Assembly: GCA_030689845.1 (NCBI GenBank)
Contig: JAUYHV010000073.1
Location: 1 to 10,792 of the forward strand
DNA: 10,792 nt
Reading direction: 5' to 3'
DNA from: Dehalococcoidia bacterium
GTDB lineage: Bacteria > Chloroflexota > Dehalococcoidia > JACQUA01
Positions 6,097 through 10,792 of the stretch are shown here, in pieces. The first letter of the stretch is position 1. Every line of letters starts with the position of its first letter. The translations under genes were made by a program, and so were the position numbers. The notes below the pieces were generated by a model that did not search any database, was not told the origin of the DNA, and worked only from the letters and a program-made list of their open reading frames with translations.

Positions 6097-7263
6097 TTAT
6101 TTTATATCAAAGATTTGCTTGGAAAGGGCGTAAAACTTTGGCTCTGTTACGATAAAATCTTCATCAAGCCAGGTTATTTTGTCTCCGGGCTGAGCGACGG
6201 TACCGGGCAGCAAATTAGTCCGGGCAACATCCAGCCTTCTCGCTGGTTCCCGGGTAGATTGGCTGAGGGCAAGTTGGCCATCCTTGGCCAGTAGATGATT
6301 CAGCAGTAAAGTAGAACCGTTCGGATGCTGCGGTTTTTGAGGTAAGGCAGCCGCGAATGATCCCGGTAATACCAGTCCTCCCTCTTTCATCTTGGCCCAT
6401 TTAATAGGAGATCCCGCCTGTGCCAAATCCGCCACTACCTGGGGCAAGGCTCCAATGGCGATAGCGTACTTTCCCCTGGCTACCGTTTCGACATGAATGC
6501 GGGTATCCCTGGTTATAGCCAGTTCCTGGGTCGCGAGCTGGCGCAAATATTTTTCACCTTCTTCCCTTCCCATCGTCTTCAGCATAACATAAGCCACCCA
6601 CGAGCCCCCTGAACCTGGAGTCGTAGGGTCAATTAATGTTATTTTTCCCTTCCACCTGGGGTCCAGGAGGTCAATATATGAACTGACTTCCCCCTCTTTC
6701 ACCAGGTCGGTATTGACCACGATAAAGGACCGGTATGCCGCTACGAGTGCGAGAACGAGTTCGTCCTTATCTAAAAAAGGAAGCTTATTATCCGGCCAGG
6801 CATTCAAATCCAGAACTTCCGGTAATATCAACTGAGGTTTGACAGGTGAAAGGACACCCCTTGGTTTTAATATGGTTGGTGTAGTTGTCTGTCCCGTGAT
6901 GAATAAGTCGGCAAGATGTATGTTGGCGGCAGCTTCCTGGAGATAACGTTGCGCTACTTCAGGGGGCCTGCCGACCACGTACTCTATTTCCACGCCATAT
7001 TTTTTTTGAAATCCCTCAACAAGTTTCTCTTTCAGGATCGGCCCAACTTCGCCGTAAACCGTAATCCTGCCTTCCTGTTTGGCCCCTGCCACCACTTTAT
7101 CCCACCTTTGCTCCCATTCTGGCTTGACGGGTGTTTTGATTTCCTGAGTGGCTGCCGGACGCACCGGTGCGGGGGACGTTGGGGTCACAGAGGAACGGCA
7201 TCCATTCAACAGAACAACTGCAATCAATATGAATACCGATGAATAAACACCAATTTTTTTCAT
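6097..7263 (-). CDS. Lipoprotein extracellular solute-binding protein (family 1 type), orphan
   Basis: A 388-residue ABC-transporter-type binding protein. The N-terminus is a lipoprotein signal peptide: MKK, a hydrophobic core, then lipobox LNGC with Cys22, followed by a Thr/Pro-rich tether to about residue 45. The mature part begins with a WDKVVAGAKQEGRITVYGE segment typical of family 1 (iron/thiamine/putrescine-like) binding proteins, followed by a second lobe containing DLLDPRWKGKITLIDP, also characteristic. The paired tyrosines that bind iron in FbpA-type proteins are not obvious, so the ligand is open. The start is well supported by AAGGAG (7276-7271) 7 bases before ATG. No permease or ATPase gene lies next to it; the neighbours are a convergent flavoprotein and divergent envelope genes. 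It either serves a transporter encoded elsewhere or acts as a sensor. Confidence 0.9.
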   Translation of the reverse strand: MKKIGVYSSVFILIAVVLLNGCRSSVTPTSPAPVRPAATQEIKTPVKPEWEQRWDKVVAGAKQEGRITVYGEVGPILKEKLVEGFQKKYGVEIEYVVGRPPEVAQRYLQEAAANIHLADLFITGQTTTPTILKPRGVLSPVKPQLILPEVLDLNAWPDNKLPFLDKDELVLALVAAYRSFIVVNTDLVKEGEVSSYIDLLDPRWKGKITLIDPTTPGSGGSWVAYVMLKTMGREEGEKYLRQLATQELAITRDTRIHVETVARGKYAIAIGALPQVVADLAQAGSPIKWAKMKEGGLVLPGSFAAALPQKPQHPNGSTLLLNHLLAKDGQLALSQSTREPARRLDVARTNLLPGTVAQPGDKITWLDEDFIVTEPKFYALSKQIFDIK

Positions 7264-7424
7264 TGTTCATCTCCTTCAAATTATAATTAATTTGCTGCCT
7301 GGTAGATTCGATGTTCAACGTGCTTACTATTTGGTCAAATTTAACCTCCTTTGTCATCCCTCGTTACATGAGCCAACATTGTTTAACCGCTGCCATTTAT
7401 TTTATTCCTGGAAATAACCCTATG

Positions 7425-7453
7425 TTGACGTTGTAATTAAAAAGAATTATATT
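7425..7453 (+). promoter_or_regulatory. Sigma-A-type promoter, rightward
   Basis: TTGACG (7425-7430), a 17-base spacer and TATATT (7448-7453): five of six matches in each hexamer at ideal spacing. Transcription would start near 7460, leaving a leader of about 320 nt before the ATG at 7783. A closer TTGACA (7645-7650) has a TATAAT only 12 bases away, which is too near to pair with it. Confidence 0.5.
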
Positions 7454-7474
7454 TCCCCATGCAAGTTTAATCAA
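7446..7474 (-). promoter_or_regulatory. Sigma-A-type promoter, leftward, for the solute-binding protein
   Basis: On the minus strand TTGATT (7474-7469), a 17-base spacer and a perfect TATAAT (7451-7446). The start would be near 7439, giving a leader of about 175 nt to the ATG at 7263. Its -10 overlaps the -10 of the rightward promoter, so polymerase could occupy only one at a time. The region is AT-rich, so chance matches are possible. Confidence 0.45.
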
Positions 7475-7532
7475 ATCGAAAGACAAAAAATTACCCCACC
7501 CCTGGCTTTATTATAGTATTCGGAAGACAATC

Positions 7533-7542
7533 CCGGTACGGT
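7533..7542 (+). repeat. Direct repeat CCGGTACGGT, copy 1
   Basis: The same ten bases occur again at 7687-7696, 154 bp downstream and within the same leader. The unit has partial dyad symmetry (CCG-GTA-CGG), as operator half-sites often do. Operator function is inference. Confidence 0.3.
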
Positions 7543-7684
7543 TCATGGTGACAGTTTTTTTTACCATGGAAAAACTCAGAGCTATTCCATTTGATAAAAT
7601 GCACTGTAGCTACCAGAGTAAAACAAAACGGTTTAAAGCGGGCATTGACATAAACTCAGTAATATAATTACAATTAACCAGCGG

Positions 7685-7697
7685 GACCGGTACGGTC
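7685..7697 (+). repeat. Direct repeat CCGGTACGGT, copy 2, within a short palindrome
   Basis: This copy extends to a perfect 5-base dyad, GACCG (7685-7689) and CGGTC (7693-7697) around GTA. It lies 14 bases before the GGGAGG at 7711-7716, a position where a bound protein or RNA hairpin could affect translation of the small ORF that follows. Confidence 0.3.
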
Positions 7698-7715
7698 GGC
7701 ATCGCAAACAGGGAG

Positions 7716-7781
7716 GTGAATAAAAAGACTGGACCTTTATCCGGGTCATCGATGAGGGTGGTCGCTAAATTCTCAGCTTAA
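7716..7781 (+). CDS. Possible 21-codon upstream ORF
   Basis: From GTG 7716 a frame of 21 codons (begins MNKKTG, ends AKFSA) runs to TAA 7779-7781, leaving one base before the ATG of the next gene. GGGAGG at 7711-7716 is the only strong ribosome-binding-like sequence upstream of either envelope gene, but it abuts the GTG rather than preceding it by the usual 6-9 bases. An internal ATG at 7752 would give nine codons. It may be a leader peptide whose termination lets ribosomes restart at 7783. It could also be chance. Confidence 0.25.
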   Translation: MNKKTGPLSGSSMRVVAKFSA

Positions 7782-7782
7782 A

Positions 7783-8172
7783 ATGGAACTTTTATTAAAC
7801 ATAATCATCTTAATCGAGATATTCGTCGCCGGGTACCTCATTCACAGGCTGGTCTATAAAAAGGGCCTCCTTGAAACCGTGCCTATGGGAAGCTATACCA
7901 TACTACGGGATGAATTGGACGAAGCTAAATCCAGAATCGGGGAACTGGAAGAAACGAAAAAGGAGCATTTAGCCGAAATAGATAGACTGACTTCAGCCCT
8001 TTCGGGAACGGTGGAAGCCCCTGAAAAACAATGGCTGGAGTCCGGGACGCTGCCCTTCAACCCTTTAACCGGAGAATATCCTCCTCTCCCGACACCCTCT
8101 GAGATAGAAAATGAACCGGTAAACTATGAGCCTCCGGATGATGACCGCCCAGGGAAAGACAATATACCCTGA
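7783..8172 (+). CDS. Small membrane-anchored coiled-coil protein, unknown function
   Basis: A 129-residue protein with one hydrophobic segment (about residues 3-20, LLLNIIILIEIFVAGYL) followed by RLVYKK. The positive charges after the segment suggest that the remainder is cytoplasmic. Residues about 42-72 (DELDEAKSRIGELEETKKEH onward) have heptad-like spacing and probably form a coiled coil. The last 45 residues are Pro/Glu/Asp-rich and likely disordered. No family is recognised. The start has no Shine-Dalgarno site and no alternative in-frame start exists, because TGA lies at 7753-7755; it follows the upstream ORF's TAA by one base. It is followed 90 bp later by the secreted protein gene on the same strand, with which it probably forms an operon. 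Confidence 0.75.
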   Translation: MELLLNIIILIEIFVAGYLIHRLVYKKGLLETVPMGSYTILRDELDEAKSRIGELEETKKEHLAEIDRLTSALSGTVEAPEKQWLESGTLPFNPLTGEYPPLPTPSEIENEPVNYEPPDDDRPGKDNIP

Positions 8173-8262
8173 CATCTTAAATTAACTATTTTTGTTAACC
8201 GGAATCGACTACCCTGCCGGGCAACCGGTAATACCAGGTAAATAGAACCATGCAGTTATAAA

Positions 8263-9507
8263 ATGAAAAAAGGCTTTAATGAATTCTCCAATAATTCCCT
8301 GACCTTTTTAGGGGCATGCCTGTTCCTGATATTTTTCCTTGCCGTAAACTTGATGGGCAGCCCGCCGGCAGAGGCTATGGTACCTCTCCAGGAAACACCC
8401 CCGGCCCAAACACCTGTTCCACCGGCAACAGGCATACCCAGGGTTGGATTACCCCAGGGAGGCGGAGAAATCACTATTAACCTGGGTACTACTGCCGCTT
8501 TGGATATTTATTTCTTCCCCCCGGATAACAATGCATACGTAATCACGCCCAGGCCATCTCCCGGAATAAGAATAACCTCGATTGTAAGCCAGATGCCTTC
8601 GGTGGTAACTATTGAAAGCCCGGTCAGAGGAATAGAGGTCAAGGGAAGCAGGTCCCATATTGCAACCCTGTGGTTTAAGAGCATCAGTGAAGGCCTCGAA
8701 CAGATAGAATTCCAGATTTCAGACCCTGTCACGTCCCAACTCTACGGCAATCCTTTACCCTTTAGAATAAATGTCGAGAGGATAGTAGCCGGGCTGGAAT
8801 TGCCTTCCGGGGCTAACCAGGTAATCGCCGGGGAGACCATCTTCCTTTCCCTATACCTTGAAAAGGTTTACCAGCCGGTGAAGGAAGGTAAAATTAACCT
8901 TTACTTCGCTGACAGGGGCGGGCGTGTCATTTCATTTTCACCGCCACGCAATGATGCTGTAAGGGAACCCGACCGTCCGGACCCTGTTCAAAACATCGGC
9001 ATAGTCAGGTTCCTCGACCTGAAACCGGTCCCGGATGGAGGTAAAATAAAGCTTATCGATGTCGCGGTGGAATTGCAGGCAGAACCCGGGATCCTGAATC
9101 CTGACATACGTGTAGAGAAAATGGAGACATCCGATGGGGAACCCCTGAATACGCGACTGATAAAACCCTTCGTTGCCATTTATCCCGCACCCACACCCAC
9201 ACCAACGCCGAAACCCTCTCCGACTCCCGTTCCCGCAACTCCAACACCAAGCCCCTCTCCCTCTCCCACACCTACTTTCTCTCCCGCTCCTCCACCGTCC
9301 CCGGCTTTCACCGGAGGTGCAATGCCTGGACAGGTAAGCACTCCTTTCCCGGCAGAACCCCTCACGCCGGTTTTAACAACCCCCTCACCTGTAAAGGCCC
9401 CGGCACAAGTGCCACAGGAAGGATTTCGCTCCCGGTATCTAAGCAGGATAACCCTCGCCGTAATATTATTGCTTATAAATATTGTCCTCATCAGGATATC
9501 GAAGTAG
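8263..9507 (+). CDS. Secreted, C-terminally membrane-anchored envelope protein with Pro/Thr/Ser stalk
   Basis: A 414-residue protein with surface-protein architecture. Residues 1-38 form a signal peptide (MKK, hydrophobic 15-31, AEA cleavage motif at 36-38). Residues about 50-170 and 173-306 are beta-rich; the second (SGANQVIAGETIFLSLYLEK, ending in a KMETSDGEPLNTR strand) is weakly reminiscent of a cohesin-like or Ig-like sandwich. A stalk of Pro alternating with Thr/Ser covers about 308-349. The end is a hydrophobic segment (about 395-410) with a short RISK tail, like a stop-transfer anchor; no LPxTG is present, so sortase attachment is unlikely. No Shine-Dalgarno site precedes the ATG. A MQL mini-ORF (8250-8261) ends one base before it. 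Function unknown; a role in cell-surface structure or binding is inference. Confidence 0.82.
   Translation: MKKGFNEFSNNSLTFLGACLFLIFFLAVNLMGSPPAEAMVPLQETPPAQTPVPPATGIPRVGLPQGGGEITINLGTTAALDIYFFPPDNNAYVITPRPSPGIRITSIVSQMPSVVTIESPVRGIEVKGSRSHIATLWFKSISEGLEQIEFQISDPVTSQLYGNPLPFRINVERIVAGLELPSGANQVIAGETIFLSLYLEKVYQPVKEGKINLYFADRGGRVISFSPPRNDAVREPDRPDPVQNIGIVRFLDLKPVPDGGKIKLIDVAVELQAEPGILNPDIRVEKMETSDGEPLNTRLIKPFVAIYPAPTPTPTPKPSPTPVPATPTPSPSPSPTPTFSPAPPPSPAFTGGAMPGQVSTPFPAEPLTPVLTTPSPVKAPAQVPQEGFRSRYLSRITLAVILLLINIVLIRISK
9184..9309 (+). repeat. Low-complexity stalk coding region (Pro/Thr/Ser)
   Basis: Codons for Pro alternate with Thr and Ser (PTPTPTPKPSPTP and similar) over about 42 residues. 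The DNA is a C-rich degenerate hexamer tract, prone to slippage and length change between strains, and on the opposite strand reads as G-rich low complexity. Confidence 0.75.
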
Positions 9508-9528
9508 ATTCAGAAACGTATTCCTGAT
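9490..9528. terminator. Weak inverted repeat between convergent genes
   Basis: ATCAGGA (9490-9496) is inverted at TCCTGAT (9522-9528), a 7-base stem with a loop of 25 bases spanning the last codons of the envelope gene and the 32-bp gap before the dehydrogenase stop. No T run follows in either direction, so terminator function is uncertain. Confidence 0.25.
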
Positions 9529-9539
9529 GCTCCAGGGCC

Positions 9540-10592
9540 CTACTTCCACGGCTCGATAATAACTTTTATGGAATTACCCCCTCCGGCTACAAGCTGAAAC
9601 CCGTCTCCCGCTTTTTCCAATGGCAGGCGGTGGGTAATCATCTGCTGCACGGATATTGCCCCCGCACCGATAAGCTCCAGCGCCCCCTGGTAGTCGGCAG
9701 GGCTGCCTGCGTAAGACGTGGTCAGGGTAATATCGTTGCGGAAAAAAAGCTCGTTGATTGATACGGGAATGGTGACCCCCGGGTCTGTTGGGGCGAAAAA
9801 CAGTACCGTGCCACCTCTTTCCACGCAACTCAAAGCCTGCACATTTGCCGACTGGGCACCGGTGCACACGATTACCAGGTCGGCCAGCCTGCCCTGGTTA
9901 AGCCGCCGCACCTCACCGGGTACATCATCCCCGGCATGAATGGCTGCCAGTGCGCCAAAACGCTGCGCCGCAGCTAACCTGAATGGATTGACGTCGGTTG
10001 CTATCACCAGGGATGCCCCCATTCGTCTGGCCAGATGCGCGTGGAGCAGTCCTGCGATGCCGCTGCCGATTACCAGGACGCTTTTACCGGGCTGCATCTG
10101 CGCCAGCCTCTGGCCCCTCAGGACACAGGCAACGGGCTCTACAAAAGTCGCTTCCTCGTAAGAAACATGATCGGGAAGCAGGAAAACACCCCGGTCAACG
10201 TTAATAGCGGGTAAACGGACGTACTGGGCAAATCCTCCGGGATAAAAATTTGTATTGCGCAGCGTATCGCAAATTGTGTGGCGGTCATTGAGGCAGTAAT
10301 CACAGGTGTTGCACGGGACATGATGGGCAACCGCGACCCGGTCCCCTTTTTTGTAGAGCCGGACCCCTTCACCCACCTCTACGACCTTACCGCTGATTTC
10401 GTGGCCGAGCACCAGCGGCGCCCGGTTCAGGCGGTACCACTCCATTACGTCGCTGCCGCAGATACCGCTGGCTTCCACCCGCACCAGCAATTCCCCCGGG
10501 CCGATTTCAGGCACGGGCATTTCTTCAATACGCACATCCCGGTTGTTGTACCAGACCGCGGCACGCATCATACGTGCCCTGTTTGCTGCCAC
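9540..10592 (-). CDS. Zinc-dependent medium-chain alcohol/polyol dehydrogenase
   Basis: A 350-residue member of the threonine/sorbitol dehydrogenase branch of the medium-chain family. The catalytic zinc set is visible: C45 (in CGSD), H64-E65 and E152. The structural zinc set is C94, C97, C100 and C108 with the classic C-x2-C-x2-C-x7-C spacing. The nucleotide fold has GSGIAG at 176-181, and D200 at the end of the second strand favours NAD over NADP. It oxidises a secondary alcohol to a ketone or the reverse; the substrate is not readable from sequence. I accept the GTG start at 10592 because it overlaps the stop of the upstream aldolase gene by one base (TAGTG), a translational-coupling arrangement. 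ATG at 10571 or 10568 is the alternative, 7 or 8 codons inside. The partner aldolase suggests that the two act on one sugar or polyol pathway. Confidence 0.93.
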   Translation of the reverse strand: MAANRARMMRAAVWYNNRDVRIEEMPVPEIGPGELLVRVEASGICGSDVMEWYRLNRAPLVLGHEISGKVVEVGEGVRLYKKGDRVAVAHHVPCNTCDYCLNDRHTICDTLRNTNFYPGGFAQYVRLPAINVDRGVFLLPDHVSYEEATFVEPVACVLRGQRLAQMQPGKSVLVIGSGIAGLLHAHLARRMGASLVIATDVNPFRLAAAQRFGALAAIHAGDDVPGEVRRLNQGRLADLVIVCTGAQSANVQALSCVERGGTVLFFAPTDPGVTIPVSINELFFRNDITLTTSYAGSPADYQGALELIGAGAISVQQMITHRLPLEKAGDGFQLVAGGGNSIKVIIEPWK

Positions 10593-10792
10593 TACTTCCT
10601 TGCCCCTGTTTCCTTCTCTTTCAAAAAGATATCGTTGGCTTCTTTTGCCGAAGCTTTTTTATGAATGATGGCCCGGATAGCCTTAATCATAGCTACCGGA
10701 AAATCGTGCTGCCAGATGTTCCTGCCCAGGTTCACTCCTATGGAGCCCTTCTGCATCCCATCGGATACAAACTCAAAAACCTCCAGTTCCGT
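10592..10792 (-). CDS. C-terminal part of a DhnA/LsrF-type class I aldolase (continues beyond the window)
   Basis: The last 66 residues of a minus-strand gene whose 5' end lies past the right edge. The segment GSIGVNLGRNIWQHDFPVAM, then AIRAIIHKKAS, matches the C-terminal barrel end of the DeoC/LacD/DhnA superfamily (class I fructose-bisphosphate aldolase, LsrF and ADH synthase share GV.GRN.WQ..P..M..A...I.H). GRN helps to bind substrate phosphate in this family. The catalytic lysine would lie outside the window. It ends in TAG 10594-10592, overlapping the dehydrogenase start. Which member of the family it is cannot be decided from this fragment. Confidence 0.8.
   Translation of the reverse strand, partial: TELEVFEFVSDGMQKGSIGVNLGRNIWQHDFPVAMIKAIRAIIHKKASAKEANDIFLKEKETGARK

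Larger units (their letters stand above)
7264..7782. other. Divergent intergenic region with overlapping promoters and a long leader
   Basis: These 519 bases separate the solute-binding protein gene (leftward) and the envelope genes (rightward). They are AT-rich and hold two overlapping promoters (7425-7474), a CCTCC run (7345-7349) that reads as an unused ribosome-binding-like site on the minus strand, a T8 run (7555-7562) without a stable stem before it, a 10-base direct repeat CCGGTACGGT (7533-7542 and 7687-7696), and a small upstream ORF. No tRNA or riboswitch class was recognised. Confidence 0.6.

Noticed and set aside
7097..7357. 86-codon minus-strand frame starting upstream of the lipoprotein gene
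   Set aside because: It runs into the lipoprotein gene in another frame, its GAGGG touches the ATG directly, and the downstream half is just that gene's shadow.
7645..7668. TTGACA and TATAAT as a promoter close to the envelope genes
   Set aside because: The spacer is only 12 bases, far below the 16-18 needed; the promoter at 7425-7453 is better.
9184..9309. Repeat tract considered as a possible CRISPR or tandem array
   Set aside because: The periodicity is of codons within an intact reading frame, with no spacers.
9180..9491. Glycine/valine-rich minus-strand frame opposite the stalk region
   Set aside because: It is the reverse of the Pro/Thr/Ser codons and has no independent support.

Overview
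The window is one contiguous bacterial stretch of intermediate GC. It has strong purine-rich Shine-Dalgarno sites, sigma-A-like promoters, a lipobox lipoprotein, a type II NADH dehydrogenase module, a bifunctional-nuclease family protein and a DhnA-type class I aldolase. Together these suggest a Gram-positive Bacillota, probably a clostridial or Desulfotomaculum/Moorella-like anaerobe. That placement is inference; no rRNA or tRNA gene is present to fix it.

Layout. Bases 1-91 are the 3' end of an unrecognised plus-strand gene. Bases 203-1414 hold two minus-strand genes: a small zinc-ribbon protein and a bifunctional nuclease (BFN/DUF151) protein with a good TTGACA/TATACA promoter. Diverging from them on the plus strand are gltX (glutamyl-tRNA synthetase) and, 31 bp later, an 890-residue flavoprotein that fuses a geranylgeranyl-reductase-like module to a type II NADH dehydrogenase module. 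A short convergent intergenic region (5873-6096) is packed with palindromes. It is followed by a minus-strand orphan lipoprotein solute-binding protein.

A 519-bp divergent intergenic region (7264-7782) carries two good promoter matches that overlap at their -10 elements. The rightward one would give a leader of about 320 nt before two plus-strand genes for envelope proteins. One is a small membrane-anchored coiled-coil protein. The other is a secreted beta-rich protein with a Pro/Thr/Ser stalk and a C-terminal membrane anchor. Both genes lack a recognisable Shine-Dalgarno site, and both start in a TAAAATG context that closes a tiny upstream ORF. The right end holds a minus-strand pair: the C-terminus of a DhnA/LsrF-type class I aldolase, overlapping by one base (TAGTG) a zinc-dependent medium-chain dehydrogenase.

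The most interesting item is the fused flavoprotein. It joins an isoprenoid-reductase-type flavin site and an NADH-oxidising membrane flavoprotein in one chain, and the NDH-2 quinone motif is altered (AHIAVR where AQxAxQ is usual). A plausible but untested reading is an NADH-driven reductase of quinone side chains or other membrane isoprenoids. The second item is the envelope gene pair with its unusual expression signals. No CRISPR array, insertion sequence, phage gene or defence system was seen.
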